Assembly: GCA_963783095.1 (NCBI GenBank)
Contig: CAWAMR010000021.1
Coordinates: 124,001-188,000, forward strand
Direction of reading: 5' to 3'
DNA from: CAWAMR01 sp963783095
Lineage (GTDB): Bacteria; Planctomycetota; Planctomycetia; Gemmatales; Gemmataceae
Length of the DNA: 64,000 nucleotides
Under the pieces are notes generated by a model. It was not told the DNA's origin. It searched no databases and was given only the letters and a program-made list of their open reading frames with translations. The position numbers and the translations under genes are program-made. Positions 1 to 9,443 of the stretch are shown one piece after another. How positions within the stretch are numbered: the stretch's first letter is position 1; the number at the start of each line of letters is the position of its first letter.

Positions 1-1585
1 TGACATCGAGCTTTTGGGGAGCGGTCTCCGACGTAAGGCCCCCATCCGCAGAGGCAACCACTTTGAGTGTCGTTTGCCCCGCTTTTCTCGGCGTCAGTAG
101 CATGGTCACCGTTTGCTTTTGGCCCGGTCCCAGTTGCTCGATTGCTATCTCGCCGACCGACTTATCCACGAATTCCAAACTCGCATCCATTTGCGGCTTG
201 ATGTGGAGATTGGTTGCAGCACCATTGCCGGAGTTCTGGACCGTGACTTGCACCGATACCTTCTCGCCGACCGCAACTTGAGTCGGAACCAGCATGGTTG
301 TTTGCAACTTTGCTTCGGTGATTTGCACCGTCGCTACGGCATGGGCCTGCATGTTGTCCGTCGTGCGCACATCGGCCGTCGCGTTGACCGGGCCGGTTCG
401 ATTCGCTCGATACACGACCTGGAGGGAATGCTGCTTCCCACCCGCGAGTGCCGGCAACGACCACAATAAATCATCCCGATCTACGGTTGCCTTGGGTGAA
501 CTGCTGACAACCTGAAGGCCGGGTGGCACCAAAGCGCAGGAGCACCAGATCCTGCGTCGGCACCGATCCCGCGCTCACGACACTGTAGGTCACCGCAAAA
601 TCCATATTCAACAGGGCGGTCTTGGGGGCCTGGATGTTCATGTCCAGTTTGGGAGCTTGCCAGTCGACTTTCAGTCTCGGATTTGGCAATGACCTCAAAC
701 CCGCCCGGTACCGCGCTATCCGGCCTGAGTATCTCGACCGCAACCCGGCTCGTGCCGAACTGGGCGGCCTGCTGGTTGATCGCCACGCGCCTGCTCCATC
801 GGCATCGGCAATGACGGTCGCCTCCTGGGGTGTTCCCGAGCGCTGGATCGCCGCCGCGTACAGAGCTACGGCCGGCCCGCCTTCAAGAATGCGGTAGCGG
901 ACGCGATAGTTGGACAACGGCGCTTGATCGGTCCGTCGGGTGACCTTGGTCGTTAAGGCAGATTCGGTCCCCGCTCGCACGGTCGCGGCAGGTGGGAAAC
1001 TCCACGCGCATCGACCCATTGCGTCTTCACGTATACCCGGCCGTCGTCTCGATTGGCGATCGTGGGTGCAAAGGCAGTCACGGTCGTCAACCCCTCGACG
1101 GCCGAGGTGATGATGCACCAGGTCTGCCCTGTCTGGACGGTGAAATCGTCCTTGGGATCGTCGTTGCCGCGCGTAACCGTGTGCCCGGAGGTATCGGTGA
1201 AGCTTACGGCATATTTACTATCGATTTTGGAACCTCGACCCGCAAGCGAGCCGGTCTCATCGACTTCGACGATGGTGCCGGGGCCGTCGAGCGTCCATTC
1301 CACCCGTCGTCTGCCGTGAGGTTTTCCCTCTTCATCCAGCACGGTTGCAATCAGTAGCTTCTCGCCCCGAACCGGGGCCATACACTCCATCGGGCGAACT
1401 TCGAGCTTGCCGCGATGGTGACCGGAATCGGCGAAGAGCCCCCAGCCCGTCGGCTTGACATGAGGGCGAGTGCCGTCGCCATCGGGAGAGTTGGGTATCG
1501 CACCTTCGCGGAAGCAGCCGATCGCCAATCCTCCGAGAGCCGAGAGGATGAGCAGAGCGAATACCCGCAGACGCGATCGTGCCAT
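1..1585 (-). CDS. DUF11-type repeat surface protein, 3' partial, frameshifted
   Basis: Probable exported, envelope-associated protein with Ig-like/DUF11 domains. The start at 1585 gives a basic, hydrophobic leader ending in a lipoprotein-like cysteine (LAIGC, residues 20-24). The following region resembles planctomycete DUF11 proteins ('GDGTRPHVKPTGWGLF', 'VEVRPME'-like segments). The repeat part (for example 'LPALAGGKQHS' near 430-470) continues off the left edge, so the C-terminus is missing. The reading frame changes at about 995, 790, 677 and 527. The last two are repaired by restoring a GC dinucleotide and the first two look like single-base losses. With the shifts corrected the protein reads continuously from 1585 to 1. 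Its precise role is unknown. Confidence 0.7.
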
Positions 1586-1732
1586 CGAAACTCCTCACGG
1601 GAGCGCATCCCGCACAGACCATCCGCGCGGAGAGTGGGGGATATACGATGAAAGCGATGAATTATGCAAGATGAAGTTACCGTGGGCGAAAGCGGGGCGG
1701 ATGATCGAGTGATTGTTGGATTGTTCGTTGAC

Positions 1733-2038
1733 TTACCTCGCCAACGCTTTGACACGAGAGCCTAGCAACTGCGTATCGAACAGATTGACCGGACGTTTGG
1801 CGAATTCATGGTCGACCTTGACGCCGCCGTCAATTTCATCCCAAAGCCATTGAAGTTCGACAAAGTGCAAAATCTTCGGAAACGGCGAATAATCCAGTGA
1901 TCGGAGCAGAGAGCGTTTCCACGCCAACACAGTAGAAAATTGTAATCCTTTCCTTTTCATAGACCGCGCGCATATCATAAATAGGGCAATTTTCCAAACA
2001 CCGTACGCCTGATCGACAATCGGAAAGGGTTGACCCAT
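1733..2038 (-). CDS. hypothetical protein, possible 3' gene remnant
   Basis: An open frame of 101 codons lies between the DUF11 gene and htrA and overlaps the htrA start by two bases on the opposite strand. The C-terminal half ('LDYSPFPKILHFVELQW', 'EFAKRPVNLFDTQLLG') has coding-like composition, while the N-terminal 45 residues look less convincing. It may therefore be the tail of a gene whose start is frameshifted or lost. I do not recognise a family. The shared position with the htrA start makes a genuine gene here uncertain. Confidence 0.3.
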   Translation of the reverse strand: MGQPFPIVDQAYGVWKIALFMICARSMKRKGLQFSTVLAWKRSLLRSLDYSPFPKILHFVELQWLWDEIDGGVKVDHEFAKRPVNLFDTQLLGSRVKALAR

Positions 2039-3246
2039 GCTACGAGAACAATATCGCGTTCAGGAAATTCGCAAAGTAACACCTTGGTCCGTCGTCGGGT
2101 CCATAATGGCGATCGCTGTACTCATTGCGATTGCGTATTGGTCCTTGAACTTTTTGCTCAACGCCAACAAAAAGGACATGCCGCCCGCTACCGACCCAAA
2201 TGTTCAAATGCGGCAGCCTGCACCGGCTACCGAAGCAGGAGGCCAGGAAAAAAAACGGATCGAGGTCATTAAAGCTGCCAAACCCAGCGTCGTGAACGTT
2301 GACACGCTCGCTTTGCAACGAGATATCAACGATCTGCGTATCATCGAGCGTCAACACGGTACCGGCTCCGGATTCGTATGGGACACTGCCGGGCACATCG
2401 TCACCAATTTTCACGTCGTTCGGGATGCCCTCGCTCTGACCGGACAAGATACGGTCATGATTGATCCCAATGCCAACATCCGCGTGACCTTAGCCGATCG
2501 TTCCCAGTGGAACGCCCGGCTCGTCGGCGTCGTACCCGATTCGGATCTTGCTGTGCTGCAGATCGACGCCCCCCCAGACAAATTGAAACCGATCTCGATC
2601 GGCACTTCCAAGGATCTGGAAGTAGGCCAGGATGTCATCGCCATCGGCAACCCGTTTGGATTGGGTCTGAGCGCCGCACGGCATCATCAGTGCGCTGGAC
2701 AGGAATCTGCAACCGGTGACCGATCAACCGATCAAAGGTGCGATTCAAATAGATGCCGCACTCAACCCCGGCAACTCCGGCGGTCCGCTCATCGATCGGG
2801 ACGGCCGGCTCATCGGCATGAACACGGCCATCACGACGCCTTCGGGCGGGAGCGTCGGCGTCGGTTACGCGATCCCGGTGGATACGATCAATCGAATTGT
2901 TACCGAGGTGATCCGGACAGGGAAGGAAGCCCCAAGGCCGACACTTGGTATTGTTGGACTCGATGAGCACTACACTCGTCAGTTGGGATACAAGACGGGA
3001 ATCATGATTCGCGAGATCGTACCCAACAGTGCTGCTGCAAAAGCGGGACTTTTGCCGCTACGGCGCAGCAAAACAGGCGGCTGGTTGCCTGGGGATGTGA
3101 TTGTGAAGATCGATGGCAAGGAAGTAAAGGATTTCGCAGACCTAAATGCGGTCATGAAAACCTTTAAGGTCGGTCAGGTAGTCAAGGTGAAAGTAATGCG
3201 CGGTGATGAAATTCAGGAAATATCGGTTCGGCTGGAAGGAGTGTGA
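2037..3246 (+). CDS. HtrA/DegP-like trypsin-family serine protease with PDZ domain (frameshifted)
   Basis: Envelope protein-quality-control protease. Residues 18-40 form one membrane anchor, followed by a Pro/Gln-rich linker. The catalytic domain shows His126 in 'TNFHVV', Asp170 in 'SDLAVLQID' and the nucleophile Ser near residue 248 in 'GNSGGPL'. A single C-terminal PDZ domain follows ('AAAKAGL', 'GDVIVKIDGKEV'). The frame breaks at about 2675-2682, between 'GNPFGLGLS' and 'GIISALDRNLQ'. Restoring a GC there gives 'SAAHGIISAL' and a 403-residue protein, a normal length for a one-PDZ HtrA. It acts outside the cytoplasmic membrane. Its position among envelope genes fits this role, and no operon partner is evident. 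Confidence 0.9.
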
Positions 3247-3374
3247 GCTTTTGATTTTCCGGGGTGCCCTTCACGCACCCAGATGACGCGATTGCCGCTC
3301 CAGGCCACGCTCCGGCCGAGTGCCTGGATCGCCCGGACAACCTCCTGAGCAAGCAGGACAGGCCACGGGAGCCA

Positions 3375-3578
3375 TCAGCCCGTCACCTCCACCTGCTGCG
3401 TTTCAACGGTCAGAGGCATTGCGCCCCGCCCGCACTAGCAAGTAAGCGCGAATGGCTTCCCTGATGTTGGTGAGAACAACGTCTTTGGTTGCCCTTGGCT
3501 GACATAACCTGGTATGTTTGGACATGAAACAACCTAAACACCATCTTCATCTCGATCGATCGTCACGACGAACTTCAT
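3375..3578 (-). pseudogene. hicB-like antitoxin pseudogene
   Basis: Reading leftwards from ATG 3578 gives a HicB-family (UPF0150) start 'MKFVVTIDRDEDGV', then a TAG at codon 15 (3534-3536). Relatives usually have Trp here, so TGG to TAG is the likely change. The frame then continues 'VVSCPNIPGYVSQGQ'. A further frameshift near 3480 separates it from 'NIREAIRAYL', and another joins this to the typical end 'PLTVETQQVEVTG' with a stop at 3375. The gene is too short for routine ORF detection. It lies beside an intact hicB and a broken hicA on the same strand, so this looks like a decayed toxin-antitoxin island. Confidence 0.72.
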
Positions 3579-3647
3579 GGTTGACGCCCCAACTTGTTTC
3601 ATTCAACGGACTTATTGGCCGAATTCATAGAATTAGTGCTGGTGACA

Positions 3648-3854
3648 TTAGACTTCCACATATTCGCATTCGGTCGCGGGCTCAGGGATCAGCAAGCCGT
3701 CTTCTCGCAACCCTTGCAAGTGCAACGGGACCGCTTCAGCAATCAGCCTCTTGACCTCTGCGGCAGTTTTTCCGACAGCCACGCAGCCCGGCAAATCTGG
3801 AACATAGGCACCGTAGCTTTTCGGACCTTTTTCGATGACAATAGCGTAACGCAT
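3648..3854 (-). CDS. hicB: HicB-family antitoxin
   Basis: Type II antitoxin of the HicB/UPF0150 family, 68 residues from ATG 3854. The frame could be extended to TTG 3857, but ATG is preferred because GGAGG lies 8 bases upstream at 3862-3866. Visible family features are 'MRYAIVIEKGPKSYGAYVPDLPGC' in pieces: the beta-strand start, the 'YVPDLPGCVAVG' turn and the 'AAEVKRLIAEAVPLHLQ' helix. No C-terminal DNA-binding extension is present, so it is a minimal HicB. Its start overlaps the stop of the upstream hicA by one base (TGATG), the usual hicAB arrangement. The hicA partner carries an in-frame stop, so this antitoxin may be a survivor without a toxin. Confidence 0.85.
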   Translation of the reverse strand: MRYAIVIEKGPKSYGAYVPDLPGCVAVGKTAAEVKRLIAEAVPLHLQGLREDGLLIPEPATECEYVEV

Positions 3855-4048
3855 CAATCTACCTCCGGCAATTGTGCTTGGATCCAGATACTTTTGAGGG
3901 TCTTGATCGGCACGTCAACATTAAGTTGACCCGCCACAGTGACGCGCCCTTTCTAAATAGCATGCTTGAATTGACGATGACCGCTTTTCGACCGAATGCG
4001 ATACCAGCCATCGGCCTCCAAGCGCTTGATGACTTCACGAACCTTCAT
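3854..4048 (-). pseudogene. hicA: hicA-like toxin pseudogene with internal TAG
   Basis: The reverse-strand frame from ATG 4048 encodes a HicA mRNA-interferase fold: 'MKVREVIKRLEADGW', then 'SGHRQFKHAI' with the catalytic His in 'GHRQFKH', and 'GRVTVAGQ' before the last helix. A TAG at codon 32 (3953-3955) interrupts it between 'KHAI' and 'KGRVTV'. Relatives have an ordinary residue at this loop position. No frameshift is needed: the frame stays open on both sides to TGA 3854-3856, which overlaps the hicB start. Without suppression, only a 31-residue fragment would be made, so the toxin is presumably inactive. A consensus error is the alternative explanation. Confidence 0.78.
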
Positions 4049-4226
4049 AGATTCACGCGACCGGGCAAGACGCGCATCAACGCAAGCCCATCCATTCCGG
4101 TGGATGCTGATACTCGTAGATGTTAATCGTTTGCCACAAAATAACGCCGGACCAATAAGAAAAATTCCCCATTTAAGGAACGCAATCCAACTATTAAAGG
4201 CAGTCTTGCGGCTCGACGAGATTTTA

Positions 4227-4236
4227 CCCCCCCCCC
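4227..4236. repeat. poly-C homopolymer, 10 bases
   Basis: Ten consecutive C residues lie in the 268-base gap between the decayed hicA and the next gene. The rest of 4049-4316 shows no convincing coding signal. Tracts of this length are prone to slippage in vivo and to length errors in sequencing. Confidence 0.8.
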
Positions 4237-4316
4237 ACCATTTTCGTTCACCGGTTTCTCGTGTCGTTTAGATACACTCTCGGCTCAACAACGGTTTGGT
4301 TTAGATGCCTCGGCGG

Positions 4317-4862
4317 CTATCCCCAGACAGCCACCTGATAGATCTGCTCTTCTGGATTCGGGTCCAAAGGTAGATATCCACATACGACACTAACGACAAT
4401 ACCTGCCCCGAATGAATCAGTTACCAACGCAAACCCGTGGACCGTTGCGTCGAATAATGCAGATAGATTTCGGCGCGCCCATCCAAACGTCACGCCGAAG
4501 GCCGGCGACTCCCGATTCCAAATATCGTCAACTACTGCGCGAACCGTGAATGGCTGAAAGTGTGCTGGCTCCGTGTCGTGCTTATCAGTGTATTCAGCGA
4601 GTGCGGCAATTACTTGTTTCGGCCAACTGAATTCTCGGAATACAAATCCCGGCGGCGCGAATCGCTGGTCCCGGCAAAAACCCGATGGGGACATTCCAGC
4701 AAGGAACCGAATTCGTTGGTTGTCCGGCTCAAACAGCACAGAGGCCGTCTCAAGTTCGTCCCTAATGGAGACCGGCAGGGAATGAATATACGCATCTCGC
4801 ATCCGACGCTGGCGCGCTGCAGAGAGTTTTTCCGAGATCAACTGTTGCCGGGCAGTCGTCAT
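4317..4862 (-). CDS. hypothetical protein (181 aa)
   Basis: An uninterrupted 181-codon frame starting at ATG 4862. The N-terminus is basic and helical ('SEKLSAARQRRMRDAYI'), followed by a mixed alpha/beta region rich in aromatic residues ('FREFSWPKQVIAALAEY', 'FGVTFGWARRNLSALFD'). There is no signal peptide or membrane segment, so it is probably cytoplasmic. I do not recognise a family. It stands alone downstream of a 300-base AT-rich gap and next to the hicAB remnants, so it may be part of an accessory patch. Confidence 0.55.
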   Translation of the reverse strand: MTTARQQLISEKLSAARQRRMRDAYIHSLPVSIRDELETASVLFEPDNQRIRFLAGMSPSGFCRDQRFAPPGFVFREFSWPKQVIAALAEYTDKHDTEPAHFQPFTVRAVVDDIWNRESPAFGVTFGWARRNLSALFDATVHGFALVTDSFGAGIVVSVVCGYLPLDPNPEEQIYQVAVWG

Positions 4863-5323
4863 TGTTGCATCCTGCCGTAGAATGATGTTATTATGGGGAA
4901 GAGTTTAGCATTATACCGACCTCTGAGTCGGAGATATGCAGAAACCTTCTGCATTATCAATTATCACGGTGCCCAAATCACCTGTCAATTACCGTTTCTC
5001 TTTTTCTGGGTGCACTTTGCGTCCGGCCTCGGCTGGCACCAAGCTAAATTGAAATAGCGATAAAGGTTTGCCAATGTCTTTCCACACCAAACCGCACAAA
5101 CCGTCAAAAAATTAGCCTTTGCCCCAATTGCCCTGTTGACGCAATCGTTATAAAAGGCGACAATGTCCTATTATTGAAACGGTTCTCTCCTGTCCGCTCT
5201 CATGGAAGCCTTGCATCACGGATGGCCCTCCTCATCGTCGCTGCTAATGGCGATGTCCGGTCCTTCGATTCCCCTACCTCCGTTCCGGCCCGGAATGGAC
5301 GTATCTGCCGGAGTTACTACCTC
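4863..5323. other. intergenic region without recognisable gene
   Basis: About 460 bases separate the divergent genes at 4862 and 5324. The stretch is more AT-rich than its surroundings. An in-frame extension of the TPR gene reaches back to 5174, but the signal peptide begins at 5324, so I treat 5174-5323 as leader. No RNA gene or convincing sigma-70 promoter was identified. Confidence 0.5.
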
Positions 5324-8300
5324 ATGCGAATAAAATCCTTTCGTTTTTCCCGTTCGATATATGGTTGGGCAGCCTTCTCCACGCTGGTGCTGTGGTTATC
5401 CGCAGGTGCGGTTCGCAGTCAGGTGCCTGCCGATCAAGCCGCGAGCATGCTCCTGAATCGCGCTCGCAAAGCCTACAACGACCAGATTTACCCTTTTGCC
5501 GCGAAGCAGTTTGCGGACTACGTGCAGAAATTCGGCAACCAACGCGATGTCAATGCTGCGCGGTATGGCCTGGCCCTGAGTCTTCTCGATGGTCCCGAAC
5601 GCAACTTTGAGAAAGCTGCGGAGGCCCTGGGGCCTATCGTGGGAAATACCAATATCCCGGAATATCCCTTCGCCGTTTATTACATGGGACAGGCCCAGCG
5701 CGGCATCGGGTTGAGCGATCTCTATCTCGCCGCGGCGAAGCAGCCCAATGCAGGCCCAGCCGATCCGAGATCGTGCCACGAATCGATTCAATGAAGCGGC
5801 CCGATACTTCTCGCTCGCCATGACGAGTTTCACTGCCAAATTGCCCAAGGCCGACATGCTTCCGAAGGATCTCCCGGCCGAGGCTGATTGGGCTGCTCGC
5901 GCTCGTGCCGACCTGGCAGAAATGGAACTTCGCGTCAACAAGTTCAAAGAAGCTCGCACGACCAGTGAGCCATTTATCAAAGATATGTTGCTGCAAAAAA
6001 GCAAGTATCGTCTACTGGGTCTTTACTATCACGGTTATGCCTCATTCCTTTTGCAGGATTACCTGGTCGCCGGACGGTCCTTGAATCAACTGGCACCGTT
6101 CTCCGATCCCATTTACGGTATCCATGCGCGTTACTTGATGGGTCGAATCTACCAGGCTTCCGGCGAATTTGCCGAAGCGGGGACGATGTACGAAGCGGCG
6201 CTGACCGATTATGACAAGCAAAAGAAGCAAGCGGTCGAGTTGTTGAAAGATCCCAATCGATTCAAGAACAACCCTGCCGAGAAACAACGCCTGGAACATT
6301 TGGTTAAATTTCCTCCCGATTATGTGGCAGGTTCCGTTTTTTACTCCGGAACGCTGCAATATGAAGCAGCAAAATTCGGCGAGGCTCTCGGGCGTTTCCA
6401 GGCCTTTGTCAAGCAGTTTCCAAACTCGCCGCTGCACCCCGAAGCAATTCTGCACGTCGGCTTTTGTCAGGTACAGCTCAAGCAGTTTCCCGAAGCGATC
6501 GCCACGTTGACCCCAATGGTTGACAAACAACCTAAACTCGGCGATCAGGTTTTGTTCTGGCTGGGGAAAGCTCAAGTGGGTGCAACGCTGGCTCTCGAGC
6601 CGATGAATATTCAGGGGCGAGAGAATGGACTGCGAGCGGCAATCAACACGCTCCGGTCGGCCGCGGAGCGCGCGGGACAAATGGCCGGGACCGATCCCGA
6701 TGCCAAAGTTCGACGCGGTGAGATTCTTCTGGAAGTTGCCGATACGCAACAAGTCCTGAAGTTGAACAAGGAAGCGGCGACCATCTACGAGCAGGTACTC
6801 AATGAGAAAACCTTGCCCGATCGCGTGGAAGAATTGAATCAACGGCTCATCACCGCGCTGCATCTGGCAGGTGAATACGATCGCTGCGATCAGGTCTGCA
6901 CCAACTTCATGAGGGAATACGCGCGAAGCCCGCTGATGGCAGCGGTCTCGTTCCGATCTGCCGAGAATGCCTACTTTCGTGCTCTGGCAGCGGAGAAGCG
7001 AGCCGATTTTCCCAACAAAGCGGTCGAATTGCCGAAGCTCTTCGACGAGGCAGTCAAACGCTACAAGATCGTCCTGGAAAAATTTCCCGAATTTGACCGG
7101 GTAAGTCTGGCCCGCTACGGATTGGCGATGTCCTATTTCCATCGCAATGAATTCGACGAGGCACAAAAGGCACTGGAAGCAATCCCGCTCGCCGATCGAG
7201 TCGGCGATTTAGGCTACGCTCCTTATCTCCTGGCCGATTGCCTGATTCGGTCGGCCCCCGCCAAGGCGGATGATGCCCTCGCCGTGGGGATGTTGCAGGA
7301 AAAACTGCAGAATGCGCAGGGGTATCTTGAGACCTTCATTGCTGCCTATCCCAAGGCTCCGGAAACGCCCGATGCCATGTTGAAACTGGGCTATTGCCAG
7401 CTTCGGATCGCAATCTTGCAAGCCATGCCGCAAGAGCGCAATAATGGACTGGCAGCGGCCCGAAAAACGTACGAGACGCTCATCCAGACTTTCGGCAAGG
7501 AGCAGCAAGGAATCCAGGCAGTTCTCAAGCGCCCAAGTGCATTGCCTACTCCGGCGACAAGAACGGTGCGATCAATGAATTGCGGCGATTCACCCAGGAT
7601 CCGCTCCGACAAAACACTCAAGTCGCTTCCATTGCCGTGCTGCAACTGGCCGTGCTCTTGCGCGAGCAAAACAAGGCCGAAGAGGCGGCAAACCTATTGG
7701 CCGAGGCCCGGCAGCGGTATGAGCCTGCACTGAATAACAAGGACAATGAGCGTATAGCGCTCTTGCGCTATCACCACGGCGTCTGCTTACAAGAAGCCCA
7801 CAAGTTGCCGGAAGCACGCTGCTCAACTGGATGCGATCGCGCAACTGGTTCCCGGTAAAGCGTTGGCCGCTGAGGCTTGGTTGCGCAGCGGACAATGCCG
7901 GATCGCCGAGGGTCGAAAAGCCATTGAACTGGCCCGGCGAAACCTGGCAACACCCAACCAGAAGCCCGACCAGATCAACGCGGCGAATAATGCCTTGAAC
8001 CAGAGTTTCCACCCTCTGGAAGAGGCCGCTCAAAATCTGCAAAACCGCGCGGAAGAGTTCAAGCAAACGCTTCCAGGTGCAGAGGTTCGGGCGAGAATGT
8101 TTTACGAATCGGCATGGGCCTGGCGAGCGGTTGCCGACCACGAAATTGCCGGCATGCGGTCCAGGATGCAGCTTGAGAAGCAACGGCTGCTTCAGGCGGA
8201 AGCCGACCGAAGAGCTGCGCCGGGGACGAAAGCTCCCGTCGTCCAGCTACCCGACATTCCCCGCGCAACAATACCGTTGCAGCCTGCAGAGAATAGGGCT

Positions 8301-9185
8301 CGTGAGGTTTATCGATCGCTTATCTCGCAAATGCCCGACTTGCTCATCGCCGTGGAAGCGCGTTTTGAACTTGCGGAAATGTTTGCCGAGCGAGAGGAAA
8401 TCAATCCGGCGATCACCTTGCTCAAGGAAGCCATCGACAAAGAACCTTCCGACAAGCAGCCGACACAGGAATTGACCGACAAGATGCGCATTCGACTCGG
8501 TGCGTGTCTTGCCGCGAAGAAGGAGTACAAGGAAGCCATCGAGAAATTCGAGGTTGTGGCAAATAACCCGAAGTCGACGCTGATTCCGCAAGCTCAATAT
8601 CGGCTGGGAGAATGCCATCTCGAGCTTGGAGAAAACGAAAAAGCCATCGCCCGCCTCGCAGTCTTCCGGGACAAACCTGAATTCCAGAATGTGCCGGGTG
8701 TCACGGATCGGGCACTGCTGAGACTGGGCTACGCACTGGGCCTGGCGAAGCAGTGGGATCCTTCACGGCAGGCCCTGGAAACACTGGTGGGCCGATTTGG
8801 CGGCAGTCCCTGGGTGAACGAGGCCCGGTTCGGGATCGGCTGGGCTTATCAGAACGCAGGACAGTTTGAGCAGGCGGTCGCCGCCTACAATCAGGTGATT
8901 GCCGCAACGACCAATGAATTGGCTGCGAAGGCTCATCTGCAAATCGGACTGTGTCGAATGGCACAAAAGAAGTATGGCGATGCGGTATCATCATTCTTGG
9001 TGGTGCCGTTCACTTTTGACTTCCCGGATTTGAGCGCAGCGGCAATGACCGAAGCAGCGCAGGCGCTGATTGAAGATAAGAAACCCGAGCAAGCCGATCG
9101 GTTGCTGCGAAGGGTAATCAAAGATTACCCTCAAAGCGAATGGGTCAAGGTCGCTCAAAAACGGCTTGATGAGTTGATGAAGTAA
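5324..9185 (+). CDS. giant exported TPR protein (frameshifted)
   Basis: Probable periplasmic scaffold protein of about 1,288 residues. The start at 5324 is chosen because it begins a signal peptide ('MRIKSFRFSR', hydrophobic 'AAFSTLVLWLSAGAV'). The rest is a chain of tetratricopeptide repeats of the outer-membrane assembly/YbgF type, with recurrent 'RYGLALS', 'YRLGECHLELGENEKA' and 'LLRLGYALGLAKQW' motifs, ending 'LLRRVIKDYPQSEWVKVAQKRL'. The frame breaks near 5753, 7530 and 7817. Restoring GC repairs the first and third (CAGGCGCCC and CACGCGCTG contexts). The middle one needs a single base. Such TPR chains usually bind partner proteins, but none can be named here. Confidence 0.85.
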
Positions 9186-9213
9186 CTGAAAACAGAGATT
9201 TTGGGCGATGCTT

Positions 9214-9364
9214 CGCCAAAGGCGAGCGTCGGGGCGTTAGCCCGACGTGGGTGCCACCGGCTGTTGCTTGAATTTAATTCAAGCTGCGAATGTCCGGTCC
9301 AAAGATGAGAGGTTTGGCAGATGCAGTCCACGTCGGGCTAACGCCCCGACGCTCGCCTTCGGCG
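9214..9364. repeat. paired inverted intergenic repeat, family A copy 1
   Basis: Two near-perfect 37-base inverted arms (9214-9250 and 9328-9364) contain 'GGCGTTAGCCCGACG' and its complement. A 77-base spacer separates them and itself holds a small palindrome (TTGAATTTAATTCAA). The unit lies between two co-directional genes. A second copy with a different spacer is at 51048-51200. Confidence 0.88.
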
Positions 9365-9443
9365 AGCGTTTGCCTCTTTTGGTTGCGGCTCTGCCGCGCT
9401 GTGCACTGGCGTGCTTCCCGAATGGATCTAAAAAGGAATAATC

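Noticed and set aside
1733..2038. Treating the minus-strand frame as the N-terminus of a larger gene
   Set aside because: No continuing frame was found beyond 2038 that avoids the htrA coding region.
6042..7166. 374-codon minus-strand frame
   Set aside because: It lies inside the giant TPR gene and is a shadow of its codon pattern.
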